Positions 54,335-63,314 of a stretch of 64,000 bases of DNA are shown one piece after another. The notes below the pieces were generated by a model. It worked only from the letters and a program-made list of their open reading frames with translations, was not told where the DNA came from and ran no database searches. The position numbers and the translations under genes were made by a program. The DNA is taken from positions 124,001 through 188,000 of the forward strand of contig NZ_VFPA01000001.1 of the NCBI RefSeq assembly GCF_006716445.1, in the 5' to 3' direction. Numbering within the stretch: position 1 is the first letter of the stretch; the number at the start of each line of letters is the position of its first letter. The DNA comes from Pseudonocardia kunmingensis (GTDB lineage Bacteria; Actinomycetota; Actinomycetes; Mycobacteriales; Pseudonocardiaceae).

Positions 54335-55862
54335 GCGTCGGCTCCTTGGCGCTGTCGGCCAGCGGGGCGAAGTCCCCGGCGACGAGCGTGCGGCGCAGCG
54401 TCTTGCCCACCCCGGAGCGCGGGACGGACTCCACCGCGACCACGCGCTTGGGCCGCTTGAGCGACGGCAGCACCTCGCGGGCGTACGCCACCGCCTGCTC
54501 GACGGCGAAGACCGGATCGGTACCCTTCGCCGGCACCACGAAGGCGGTGACGGCGTGGCCCCAGCGCTCGTCGGGCAGCCCGACGACGCACACGTCGTCC
54601 ACGGCGGTGCAGCGCACGAGCGCGGCCTCGATCTCGTCGGGGTAGATGTTCTCCCCGCCAGAATTGATCATGTCGTCGACGCGGCCGGACACCCACAGGT
54701 CGCCGTCCTCGTCGGCGACGGCCAGGTCGCCGGTGTAGTACCAGCCCTCGCGGATCGACTTGGCGTCCGCGTCGGGGCGCTGCCAGTAGCCCGCGAACGC
54801 CTCCAGGCTCTCCATCGACACGATGACCTGGCCCTGCTCCCCCGGCGCGACGACCGCGTCTGGCGGCGCGCCGACCTCGGGCGCCACGAGCCGCACGCGG
54901 GAGAAGATCCCCGCCCGGCCGGCCGACCCGGGCTTGGCGGCCACGTCCGGGCCGATGGTGAACGTGTAGATCTCGGTGCTGCCGAAGTGGTTGACGAACG
55001 CGCGCGGCCCGACCTCGGCCACCAGCTGCTCGGCCAGCGACGGCGTCATCGCGGCCCCCGCGTAGGCGAGCCGGTCCAGCTGCCGCGCCTCCGCGAGCCG
55101 GCCGGTGCGCAGCAGCGACCAGTAGGTGGTGGGCACCAGGTACAGCGACGTCACGCCCTCCGACGCGATGAGCGCGACCGACTCCTCGGCGTCGAACGCG
55201 GGCTGCCCCACCCACGTGCCCCCGACGACGATGCTCGCGAGCAGCGTGCGCAGCCCCATTGTGTGGAACATCGGCATCACGCCCAGCACGACCTCGCCGT
55301 CGCGCAGCTGCGTCTGCACCGCGTGCGCGACGGCCGCGGAGTGCTCGGCGCGGTGGGTGCGCGGCACGCCCTTGGGCCGGCCGGTCGTGCCCGAGGTGTA
55401 GAGCATCACGCTGGTGTCCGACTCGGCGGCGCGGGTGCCGAGGGAGTGGTCGGGCTCGGCGCCGGCCCGGGCGTCGAGCTCGGACGCCTCCCGCAGCACG
55501 ACGGCGCCACCGGCGGCCGCCGCGGCGGCCCGCTCGCCGTTGGCCGTGTCGGCCACCATCAGGCGCGCATCGGCGTCCTCGACGCAGTAGCGCAACTCGT
55601 CCGGCGAGAACCGCGTGGACAGCGGCACCGAGACCGCGCCCAGCTTCTGCGCCGCCAGGTGGAGGCTGGCCAGCGGCTCTCCGCCGGCCAGGGCGAGCGC
55701 GACCCGGTCGCCCGGCCGCACCCCCTCGGCGGCGAGCGCCCGTGCCAGCTGGTCCGTGCGCGCGTCCCACTCCCGGTAGCTCAGGTGCCGGCCGCTCCCG
55801 CGCACCGCAGGGCGCACCGGGAAGCGCTCGGCGGTCCACCGCAAGACCGTTCCGAGATCCAT
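54327..55862 (-). CDS. AMP-forming acyl/aryl-CoA ligase (HmfD-like candidate)
   Basis: A complete 511-residue ANL ligase: YTSGTTGRPKGVPRTH phosphate loop, FGSTEIYTF, YYTGDLAVADEDGDLWVSGRVDD hinge and Lys487 in GVGKTLRR. It joins a carboxylic acid to CoA through an acyl-AMP. The ATG at 55862 follows GAGGAGG. It is the first gene of operon two, with a predicted operator 26 bp upstream. In the furoate scheme it makes 2-furoyl-CoA; benzoate-like or other aryl acids are alternatives. Confidence 0.88.
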   Translation of the reverse strand: MDLGTVLRWTAERFPVRPAVRGSGRHLSYREWDARTDQLARALAAEGVRPGDRVALALAGGEPLASLHLAAQKLGAVSVPLSTRFSPDELRYCVEDADARLMVADTANGERAAAAAAGGAVVLREASELDARAGAEPDHSLGTRAAESDTSVMLYTSGTTGRPKGVPRTHRAEHSAAVAHAVQTQLRDGEVVLGVMPMFHTMGLRTLLASIVVGGTWVGQPAFDAEESVALIASEGVTSLYLVPTTYWSLLRTGRLAEARQLDRLAYAGAAMTPSLAEQLVAEVGPRAFVNHFGSTEIYTFTIGPDVAAKPGSAGRAGIFSRVRLVAPEVGAPPDAVVAPGEQGQVIVSMESLEAFAGYWQRPDADAKSIREGWYYTGDLAVADEDGDLWVSGRVDDMINSGGENIYPDEIEAALVRCTAVDDVCVVGLPDERWGHAVTAFVVPAKGTDPVFAVEQAVAYAREVLPSLKRPKRVVAVESVPRSGVGKTLRRTLVAGDFAPLADSAKEPTHD

Positions 55863-55887
55863 CCGTCCTCCTCGACGCTCTGTTTCA

Positions 55888-55908
55888 GACCGTACTATCC
55901 GGACCGAC
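55888..55908. promoter_or_regulatory. Predicted PadR-type operator before the CoA ligase operon (imperfect)
   Basis: GACCGT, a 9-bp spacer ACTATCCGG and ACCGAC make a degenerate version of the 21-bp site, three positions different from the copy before the P450. It lies 26 bp upstream of the ligase start. Confidence 0.6.
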
Positions 55909-55922
55909 GGGAGGCAAGGCTG

Positions 55923-55943
55923 GACCGTACGACTCGGACGGTC
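55923..55943. promoter_or_regulatory. Predicted PadR-type operator before the padR-like gene
   Basis: GACCGT, spacer ACGACTCGG and ACGGTC form a perfect inverted repeat, 43 bp upstream of the padR-like GTG. Its closeness to the regulator gene suggests autoregulation and identifies the likely binding protein. Confidence 0.75.
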
Positions 55944-55986
55944 CGGACCGCTACCATCGCGGGTCCCAGGACGAGAAGGAGGGCCA

Positions 55987-56556
55987 GTGGACGACGTCCG
56001 CCTGTCCGCGACGTCGTACGTCGTACTCGGGATGATCGCGCTGCGCGGCCCGTCCACGCCGTACGAGCTCAAACGCGCCGTGGGCCACTCGGTGGGCTAC
56101 TTCTGGCACTTCCCGCACGCCCAGCTGTACTCCGAGCCGGACCGCCTGGCCGCGCTCGGGCTGCTCGAACTCGTCGTCGAGGAGACCGGGCGGCGTCGCA
56201 AGACCTACTCGCTCACCGACGCCGGCCGCACCGCGCTGCAGGACTGGCTCGCCTCCCCCACCCACGAGCACTTCCAGATGCGTGACATCGCCGAGCTGAA
56301 GCTGTTCTTCAACGAGGCCGGCGACCCGGCGAACGTGCCCGCGCTCGCCCACGACCAGATCAAGCAGCACGAGGAGCGGATCGCGGTCTACGAGGGGATG
56401 GTCGAGCGGTTCGGCGCCGACCCGCACGCCCAGCCGCGGATGATCACCCTGGAACTCGGGCTGGAGATGGAGCACGCGGCGCTGCGGTTCTGGTCGGCGC
56501 TCGCTGAGGGCGACCTCGAGCAGCTCCGGTCGGCGCGGCGCGCACGACGACCCTGA
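55987..56556 (+). CDS. PadR-family transcriptional regulator
   Basis: The 189-residue protein has a winged helix (SATSYVVLGMIALRGPSTPYELKRAV, HAQLYSEPDRLAALGLLELV, KTYSLTDAGRTALQDWL) and a C-terminal coiled-coil dimer domain of the Vir/PadR type (DQIKQHEERIAVYEGMV). PadR proteins repress aromatic-acid detoxification and catabolic genes until the acid binds. The GTG at 55987 follows GGAGG. It is divergent from operon two, with two related inverted-repeat sites in the 124-bp gap and a third before operon one, so it probably controls the whole island. Confidence 0.9.
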   Translation: MDDVRLSATSYVVLGMIALRGPSTPYELKRAVGHSVGYFWHFPHAQLYSEPDRLAALGLLELVVEETGRRRKTYSLTDAGRTALQDWLASPTHEHFQMRDIAELKLFFNEAGDPANVPALAHDQIKQHEERIAVYEGMVERFGADPHAQPRMITLELGLEMEHAALRFWSALAEGDLEQLRSARRARRP

Positions 56557-57150
56557 AGGCTCTCCGCCGCCTCGGAACAAGACTTTCCCGGGCCCGTCAT
56601 CCCCGCCCGAGCCAGAGGCGACTTATCGCCGACAGCGTTCTCTCGGGCACATCAGTGTGCGCGTAGTGGACGGCGGCTGCTCGTCCGCTGCCGCGGATCA
56701 CGGGAGCGCGGCCTCGCGCTCACGACCCGGAGGACGTCCGGCTCGTCGACATCGAAGGCCGGGAGGGCGCGTACGGACTGGCGGAAGCCGGGATCTCCTC
56801 GATCGCGCTCTGCCTTCGCGTCGGATGACCGGTCACCACAGTCGATCGAGCGGCGTGCTCGCCAGGCTTAGTTTCCCAACGTTAGCGCGCTACCCATTCC
56901 GGCAGCAAGCCCTGGTGGGAACCCCACCCGATGGGCGACGCCGATGAGCGCGCGCGAGGACGGGTACCGTCCGTCCGCCGCGCACCGTTCTTCCTCTGCG
57001 TGGAACCGGGGTCGGTGGTGGCATCCCGCGGAAGGGTCAGCCATCGGCGTCCGACGACTTCCCCCACCCGGTTGTCACGCTGGTGTTCCTCCTCGGCATG
57101 GCCGTCCCGGCGGTCGCCGGCGACGCTGTGACCAACCTGGGACAGCCGTC
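56557..57150. other. Gene-poor stretch with two short coding-like frames
   Basis: No full gene is recognised. At 56724-56828 a 34-codon frame reads DPEDVRLVDIEGREGAYGL and stops, like a gene tail. At 57053-57154 another frame, PVVTLVFLLGMAVPAVAGDAV, resembles a membrane helix and ends by overlapping the next start (GTGA) but has no start codon of its own. Both may be relics. Confidence 0.35.
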
Positions 57151-58266
57151 GTGACGGAGGCGCCCCCCGATTCTCCCGGCACCCGGGTGCGCATCGGGGT
57201 ACTCGCGGACCCCGGCGTGCCGACCCAGCTCGCGGAGTGGCTGGTCGACGAACTGCCCGCGTCACTGCGCTCGGCGGTGAGCGACGAGTTCGACTGGGTG
57301 ATGACGAGCAGGTGCGAGCCGATTCTGCTCGACGAGGACGGCCGAATCCCGATCACCGAACTGGCGGCCCGGCACCGGCGCGCCCGCGAGTGGGACCTCG
57401 TGCTCCTGCTGACCGACCTGCCACGTCGGTCGGGCGCTCGGCCCGTCGCGGCGGAGTTCGACCTGGACGCCCGGGCCGGGGTCGTGTCGGTGCCCGCCCT
57501 CGGCGCCGTCGGGCAGCGCCGTCGGGCCAGGGGGCTCGCCCTCCGGCTCGTCCGGAAGCTGACCGAACCCGGTCGGGAACCGACCGAATGCGCGATTCCC
57601 CCGGCCACCGGCACGCCTCGGCCCTCACGCGACGCATCCGCGGCGGGCCCGGCCGCCCGCGGTATCGACGGCGAACTCGCGATGGCGGCGCTGCCCGGGC
57701 GGTTGCGCCTGCTCAACGGGATGGTGCGCGCGAACCGGCCGTGGCGGTTGGTGCCGCAGCTGTCCAGCGCCACGGCCGCTGCAGTCGCGACTGCCGCCTA
57801 TGCGATCGTGACCGCGTCCTTCTGGGAGATGTCGGCGTCGTTGTCGGCGAGCCGCCTGATGTTGATCAATCTGCTCGCAGTGGGCGCGATGACGGTCTGG
57901 ATCATCGCGTACAACCGCCTGTGGGAGCGACCCCCTGACCCGACCGACCGGGCCAAGTCCGCGCTCTACAACGCCTCCACGCTCCTGACCATCCTGATCG
58001 GGGTGGCGTGCATGAACGTGCTGCTGTTCACGGTGATGCTCGTGGCCGCGGCAGCGCTCATCGATCCTGGCTACCTGGCGGACACCCTGCGTCGGCCGGT
58101 CGGCCCCGGCGGCTACCTCAAGCTCGTGTGGCTCGGCAGCTCGATCGGCATCGTCGCCGGCGCTTTGGGGTCCAGCCTGGAGAGTGAGGATGCTGTGCGG
58201 GAAGCCACCTACGGCGCGCGCGAGCGCGAGCGGCGGCGCGCGAAGCGGGATGAGGCCGAGCGCTGA
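57151..58266 (+). CDS. Uncharacterised membrane protein with soluble N-terminal domain
   Basis: The 371-residue protein has a soluble N-terminal part (about 1-170; VRIGVLADPGVPTQLAEWLVDELP, EWDLVLLLTDLPRR, AGVVSVPALGAVG) that alternates strands and helices. Four hydrophobic segments follow between about 210 and 350 (ATAAAVATAAYAIVTASFW, LMLINLLAVGAMTVWIIAY, LLTILIGVACMNVLLFTVML, VWLGSSIGIVAGALGSSL), then a charged Arg/Glu tail. I do not recognise the family. The GTG at 57151 was chosen because the protein-like reading begins there; the ribosome site is weak and the start may be coupled to an upstream frame. Confidence 0.6.
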   Translation: MTEAPPDSPGTRVRIGVLADPGVPTQLAEWLVDELPASLRSAVSDEFDWVMTSRCEPILLDEDGRIPITELAARHRRAREWDLVLLLTDLPRRSGARPVAAEFDLDARAGVVSVPALGAVGQRRRARGLALRLVRKLTEPGREPTECAIPPATGTPRPSRDASAAGPAARGIDGELAMAALPGRLRLLNGMVRANRPWRLVPQLSSATAAAVATAAYAIVTASFWEMSASLSASRLMLINLLAVGAMTVWIIAYNRLWERPPDPTDRAKSALYNASTLLTILIGVACMNVLLFTVMLVAAAALIDPGYLADTLRRPVGPGGYLKLVWLGSSIGIVAGALGSSLESEDAVREATYGARERERRRAKRDEAER

Positions 58267-58307
58267 GGCCGTAAGATCACCTAGCGCGACGAGAGGGAAG
58301 AACAGGC

Positions 58308-59293
58308 GTGGGCGAGCGGTTTCCCGGACGCTGCGTGATCCGCACCGTCGATCTCGACGAGGCGCACGCGGAAGTCGGCGCGGTGTTCCTGCCGCACCGG
58401 GTCGAGGTGCTCGAGCGTGCAGCCGAGCTGGACATGCAACTCAACGCGCTGCGGCTGGGCGCCGTCACAGCCGGGTACCTGCGGTACGGGCCCAAGATCC
58501 GGACGCTGACGGTCGAAGCGAGCAACTACCACGTGAACCTGCCGCTGACCGGCACCACACGGTCCCGTTCCGGTCTCCGCGAGCCCGTGGAGTCGACCCC
58601 CCGGCGACCGGCGGTCTTCATGCCGCGGGCGCCCGCCGACATCATGTGGAGCGCCGGTAGTACCCAGCTGTGCCTCATGCTCGAGCGGGGGGTGGTGGAC
58701 CGGGAACTGGAGAAGCTGCTGGGGCACCCGTTGCCGCGACCGCTCGAGTTCGCCGTGGCGATGGACCTCACCACCGGTGCGGCGAGCACGTGGCTCACGG
58801 CGCTCGACGTCCTCCAACGGGAGGCGGACCGGCCCGACGGGATGCTGCGCTTCCCGGCCGCCGCCGGGCACCTGGAGGGCCTCGTGATCCACGGGCTGCT
58901 GCTCGGCCACCGGCACAACTACTCCGAGGAACTGCGCCGCGGCGCAGCCGCTCCCGACCGCGGGTGGTTCGCCAGGCGCTGGAGCTGATCGAAGACCGGC
59001 CCGCCCACCCTTGGACGATCGCCGAGCTCGCCGCTGCCGTCGCCGTCAGCGCCCGCACCCTGCAGGACCGCTTCGCACACGCCCTCGGGCTGCCGCCGAT
59101 GACCTACCTGCGCAACGTCCGGCTGGACCGCATCCACGCCGAGCTCCTCGACGGCGACCCGGCGGAGATCACCGTCGGGGTCGCGGCGGCACGCTGGGGG
59201 TTCCTGCACCCCGGCCGGTTCGCGGCCGCCTACCAGCAACGTTTCGGCCGGCCTCCCTCGGCGACGCTGCGCGCGAGCCCCTTCGGAAACTAG
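58308..59293 (+). CDS. AraC-family regulator with one apparent frameshift
   Basis: The first 215 residues resemble the AraC-type ligand domain (YLRYGPKIRTLTVEASNYHVNLPLTGTT). Near 58956 the frame must change by one base. Beyond it, VVRQALELIEDRPAHPWTIAELAAAVAVSARTLQDRF and FLHPGRFAAAYQQRFGRPPS form the double helix-turn-helix of AraC/XylS proteins. Repaired length is about 328 residues. The GTG at 58308 has AGGGA upstream. It is either a recent pseudogene or a sequencing error. Targets are unknown. Confidence 0.75.
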
Positions 59294-59673
59294 CGGCCGA
59301 GCGCGCCCTGCACCGCGGCGATACTGTGGTGGATGACGAGCCGGTCACCGAACGGTCCGCCGGCGAGCAGGCCGTCCACCACACCACCCTTGGTCACAAT
59401 GTGCAGACCGATGCAGTCCGTCCGGACGTGCTCGGCCATGCGGGCGAGCTTCGCCACGGCGCCGACCCGCAACTCCGTCACCTCGGTCAGATCGACGACG
59501 ACCGCCCAGGAGGAAGCCTCGAGGCAGCGGTCGACGGCCCGACGCAGCTCGCCGCCCGTAACCCGGTCCAGCCGACCGCGGGCTCGTACAACGGGCACAC
59601 CAGGTCGCAGGCGTCCGCACTCGACGGTGAACACCTGCTCGAGGGCCGGCGGTCGGACGGCGTCCCAGTACAT
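59290..59673 (-). CDS. STAS-domain protein (anti-anti-sigma factor-like)
   Basis: The 127-residue protein has the STAS order: beta strand VVRARGRLDRVTGGELRRAVDRCL, then AVVVDLTEVTELRVGAVAKLARMAEHV. Anti-sigma factor antagonists usually have a phosphorylated Ser in a D-S-S-G turn; here the turn reads ELRVG, so switch control by phosphorylation looks absent. The ATG at 59673 follows AGGAG. It may bind an anti-sigma factor or another partner constitutively. It overlaps the end of the AraC-type gene by 4 bp on the opposite strand. Confidence 0.75.
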   Translation of the reverse strand: MYWDAVRPPALEQVFTVECGRLRPGVPVVRARGRLDRVTGGELRRAVDRCLEASSWAVVVDLTEVTELRVGAVAKLARMAEHVRTDCIGLHIVTKGGVVDGLLAGGPFGDRLVIHHSIAAVQGALGR

Positions 59674-60387
59674 CGACGGCTCCTGTGCTGCAGGTATTGA
59701 TCTTCCCCACAGTCGAACGTCGACGGCGCGTTCCGGCAAGCACGGAAGACGCACCGTCCTGGCCAATCCGCGCAGCTGGTGGACGACCGGCATAAGTCAG
59801 CGCGTGTCCTTGAGCGGGGCCCTGCTGTATCGCGTCGGCTTGGAGGACGCGGTGCGCGGGCTGCCCGACGAAACCAACGGCCGCGCGCCGGAGGCCCCTA
59901 CCCGGACGAGCGCGCTCAGCGGTCTGGAGGCCGTGTTGCAGGAGACGACTTCCTAGAAGGGCCAAGTCAACATGGCACGGCGCGTTGTGGATATAGCTTC
60001 ACTCAGCGAACTCGTCAGTCGGGCCCATCGCTGGGGCGGCGCATGTTGGGCATGCCAGCCAACTCAGCAACGGCTCCACCCAACTCCCGTCGCCTATGCG
60101 CTACCCGCACCGACTTCCTGCCGATATGTCGCCGAGGTCCATGACCGTCCCGAGCCGACCAACGGTCGCTCCGGTGTGGGCCTTAGGTCGAGAGCGTTTC
60201 CACAAACGGCATCGGCCGTCGCGATGTCGGGATGAGCTGCGGAGAACGCTGAGGGACGTGACCCAGGCGTGTCCAAATCTTGTGGGCTCGGGCGGCGTCC
60301 CGTCGACTCCGCATCGATCCGACCGCAGGCCGGGCAGAGACGCGAGGTGACATCCCGCGTTCACCCCACGCCCCTACGGTCGCCGTC
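59674..60387. other. Gene-free stretch
   Basis: About 700 bp hold no convincing gene. A short plus-strand frame near 59815-59956 (SGALLYRVGLEDAVRGLPDE) looks faintly coding but lacks a credible start. Base composition becomes less G/C-rich around 60000-60250. Confidence 0.35.
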
Positions 60388-61203
60388 GTGCCCACTCCCC
60401 ACTCAACCGGCTACAACCCGGACTTCCTCGGCGTCCGCGCACCGATGCCCACCGCACCCGGTGTGACGACCGCGCCGCTCGCCTACACCCACTTCTCCAC
60501 ACTGCACCGCCCGGACCGCCGACTCGCCGCCGCCACCGCCGTCGCGATCGACGGCGCGACCCTGCGTGACGTCGAACGTTCCGACGACTGGCGACTCGAC
60601 GACCGGCTCCCCCACGAGCAGCAGGCCGGCGAGGAGATCTACGTCGACAACGACCTCGACCGCGGCCACCTGGTCCGGCGCCAGGACCCGGTGTGGGGCG
60701 AGCAGGCCGAGGCCGAGCGGGCCGAGTCAGAGACGTTCTTCTACACCAATGCCGCACCCCAGGCGTCGTCGTTCAACCAAGACCGCGAGCTCTGGCTCGG
60801 CCTCGAGGACTACCTACTCGACAACGCCGCAGACCACGACCGCAAGCTCGTCGTGTTCACCGGCCCGGTCCTCGCCGACGACGACCCGCAGTACCGCGGC
60901 CTTCAGGTCCCACTGCAGTTCTGGAAGATCGGCGGCTTCAGCACCGAGGGCGCACTCGGCACCACCGGCTACCTACTCGATCAAACCCCCCAGCTCGGTG
61001 ACCTGCAGCAGGAGGGCGAGCCACCGCCGCTCGGCGAGTTCCGAACCTTCCAGGTCCCCCTCGCCCGGATCGCCGAACTCACCGGTCTCGACCTCGGTCC
61101 ACTGGCGACGGCCGACCGGATGCCCGTCCCCGAGCCCGCGGCGGCGGCGCTCTTCGACCAAGCCATCCGCCTAACGGACTACACTGACATCCGCGGTCTG
61201 TAA
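60388..61203 (+). CDS. DNA/RNA non-specific endonuclease (NucA type)
   Basis: The 271-residue protein has the DRGH catalytic motif at residues 91-94 (DLDRGHLVRRQDPVWG), with His94 as general base, the following FFYTNAAPQASSFNQ segment with the metal-binding asparagine, and VVFTGPVLADDDPQYRG. It is a beta-beta-alpha metal nuclease of the Serratia/NucA family. No signal peptide is visible, unlike secreted members, and no immunity gene was recognised beside it. The GTG at 60388 has no clear ribosome site, so translation may be leaderless. Confidence 0.85.
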   Translation: MPTPHSTGYNPDFLGVRAPMPTAPGVTTAPLAYTHFSTLHRPDRRLAAATAVAIDGATLRDVERSDDWRLDDRLPHEQQAGEEIYVDNDLDRGHLVRRQDPVWGEQAEAERAESETFFYTNAAPQASSFNQDRELWLGLEDYLLDNAADHDRKLVVFTGPVLADDDPQYRGLQVPLQFWKIGGFSTEGALGTTGYLLDQTPQLGDLQQEGEPPPLGEFRTFQVPLARIAELTGLDLGPLATADRMPVPEPAAAALFDQAIRLTDYTDIRGL

Positions 61204-61908
61204 CCCGATTGGGCTCTCTCTACGACCCGGATGCAGGCAACCCGCATAAGCGCAGCCGACCGCCGCTGCGGGGCTTCCACTGCGAGCGTCGCGGTCCGAC
61301 ACGTCCGCGTCAACCTTCAATGGCGTGCGCTGTTTCCGTGCCTGCCCGACCAGCCCGGCTAGCACAAGCGGTTCAAGGGCGCCCGCATGTTGCTGTCAAC
61401 GATGCTTCAGCACACCCCCTTCAAGTCGTGGTGTCCGGGGGCAGGTCGCTAGGTCCGGGGCGTCTCGGGCTGCGCAGCTCGGTGGCGACGGATCGACCAC
61501 GCTTCAGCCACACCAGGATCCGGCCGCCGCCTCAACGGCACGCGAGTCCAGTTCAGGCACGTCCCCTGACCACGCCCCGAAGGATGCCGCCGCCAGCCAA
61601 GATCACCGCGAGAAGGTCGAGCCCGCCCGACACAGCCGGACGCCCATAGCGGAGCGACGACCACGAGCTCCTTTTGAGACGACCGAAGCGACTACGGACT
61701 CTGGACCGCTGTCAGCGAGGCCGCCAGTTGTCCACAGCCAGTTGGAGCTTCCTTCCGTCATTTTCGTCGACGGTGACGATGCTGCCACACCGTGAGAGCA
61801 GTGGGCGACCATAGGACAGCTACCAGCAGACCACGCGACGAGCACTCGGGCCAGCAGGGTGATGGGCGGCTTCGCCTGGTCCGTCCGCCGTCCTTGCTGG
61901 AGAGGTCG
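61204..61908. other. Gene-free stretch before the excisionase
   Basis: Around 700 bp of lower GC than the flanks with no recognised gene. In integrative elements this position often holds regulatory sequences or a replication gene; none is seen. Confidence 0.35.
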
Positions 61909-62157
61909 ATGAAGGCACATGCGCGCCAGCGTCCCGAGACAGTCGGCGCTGGCGAGAAGAAGGAACTCTACCGAGTCTCCGACGCGATGGAGATCCTCTC
62001 ACTCGGTCGGAGCGTCATCTATGAGCTCCTGCGAAGCGGTCGGCTCCGATCGGTGCGCGAAGGACGGACCCGATTGATCCCGGCCTCGGCGATTCGCGAT
62101 TACGTCACGCTGCTCGAGCGAGAAGCAGATGCCGACGGACTCGGCGCAGCATCGTGA
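61909..62157 (+). CDS. xis: Excisionase-type helix-turn-helix protein
   Basis: An 82-residue protein with LYRVSDAMEILSLGRSVIYELLRSGRLRSVREGRTRLIPASAIRDYV, the MerR-like excisionase fold used by actinobacterial integrative elements. The ATG at 61909 follows GGAGAGG. Its stop overlaps the integrase GTG, as in pSAM2-type xis-int pairs. It should steer the integrase towards excision. Confidence 0.85.
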   Translation: MKAHARQRPETVGAGEKKELYRVSDAMEILSLGRSVIYELLRSGRLRSVREGRTRLIPASAIRDYVTLLEREADADGLGAAS

Positions 62158-63314
62158 CCTCCCGCCGAAGCCGCGGAGAGGGCGGACTGCACTGGGACGA
62201 GCGACGGCAGCGCTGGATTGCTACTGCGACCCTCGGGTTCAACGTGCACGGCAAGCGGATCACCCGCAAGGCGAGCGGCCAGACGAAGACCGAGGCGAAG
62301 AACAAGCTCCGCGCTATGCTTCGCGACCACGAGGACGGGCTCACCGTCAAGACCAACACCTACACCGTGGCCGACGCCGTGCGCGATTGGCTCGCGTTCG
62401 GGCTGGCCGGCCGTTCTCCTAACACGATTGCGAATTACCGGACGATCGCCGAGTCACAGATCATCCCGCCGCTCGGAGCGCGCCGCCTCCGGGACTTGTC
62501 GGCAGAGGACGTCGACCAGTGGCTGTTGACCGGGTCACGCAAGGTCAGCACCCGCACCCTCCGCCTCATGCATTCACTCCTCAACCGCGCGGTTCGACGT
62601 GCTATGGCACGCGACAAGGTCAAGCGCAATGTGGTCGCGTTGTGCGACGTGCCGACCGGTAAGCACGGCCGGCCGTCGAAGTCGCTGACCTTCGAACAAG
62701 CCGAAGCGGTGCTGGTTGCGGCGGACGAGTTCCCCCTGCACGCCTACGTCGTGCTCTCCCTCCTGACCGGCGCCCGCACCGAGGAACTGCGAGCACTGCA
62801 TTGGCGTGACGTCGACCTCGACGGACAGCCGGACGCCGACCCTCCCGTCCTGCCATCGATCGCCGTCTACCGGTCGGTCCGGGCGAGCGGCGACACCAAG
62901 ACCGTGAAGTCCCGGCGTCGCCTTGCGATGCCGCAGCGCTGCGTCGAGGCACTCCGCGAGCACCAGCGTCGCTCGCCACACCACCCGGCCGCCCACGCCC
63001 TGGTGTTCGCCACGAGCAACGGAACTCCGCTGGACGCGCACAACGTGCGGCGGTCATTCCGCCGGGTTGTCGCCGCCGCCGGGCTCGACCCGACGGACTG
63101 GACGCCGCGGGAGCTCCGGCACAGCTTCGTTTCGCTGCTGTCGGCGTCCGGCATCCGGATCGAGGACATCTCCCGTTTGGTCGGGCACAGCGGCACTGCG
63201 GTTACCGAGCGGGTCTACCGCCATCAGCTGAAGGCCATCCTGGACGAGGGCACCACAGCGATGGACGTTCTCTTCCCACTCGACAGCGAGTTGCCCTCCC
63301 CTAACGAAGGCTGA
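62154..63314 (+). CDS. int: Tyrosine site-specific integrase
   Basis: The 386-residue recombinase has an N-terminal arm-binding segment, a SAM-like core-binding domain (YTVADAVRDWLAFGLAGRSPNTIANYR) and the catalytic domain. The first Arg is in LLTGARTEELRALHW, His-x-x-Arg is replaced by the family-usual ELRHSFVSLL, then LVGHSG, and the nucleophile is Tyr in TERVYRH. It is translationally coupled to xis. It would integrate the element at an att site, commonly a tRNA gene, but none is visible in the 700 bp downstream. Confidence 0.92.
   Translation: MTSRRSRGEGGLHWDERRQRWIATATLGFNVHGKRITRKASGQTKTEAKNKLRAMLRDHEDGLTVKTNTYTVADAVRDWLAFGLAGRSPNTIANYRTIAESQIIPPLGARRLRDLSAEDVDQWLLTGSRKVSTRTLRLMHSLLNRAVRRAMARDKVKRNVVALCDVPTGKHGRPSKSLTFEQAEAVLVAADEFPLHAYVVLSLLTGARTEELRALHWRDVDLDGQPDADPPVLPSIAVYRSVRASGDTKTVKSRRRLAMPQRCVEALREHQRRSPHHPAAHALVFATSNGTPLDAHNVRRSFRRVVAAAGLDPTDWTPRELRHSFVSLLSASGIRIEDISRLVGHSGTAVTERVYRHQLKAILDEGTTAMDVLFPLDSELPSPNEG

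Noticed and set aside
59333-59956. 207-residue plus-strand frame opposite the STAS gene
   Set aside because: Most of it is the antisense of the STAS gene with Ser/Arg/Thr-rich shadow composition; only its last 45 codons look faintly coding.
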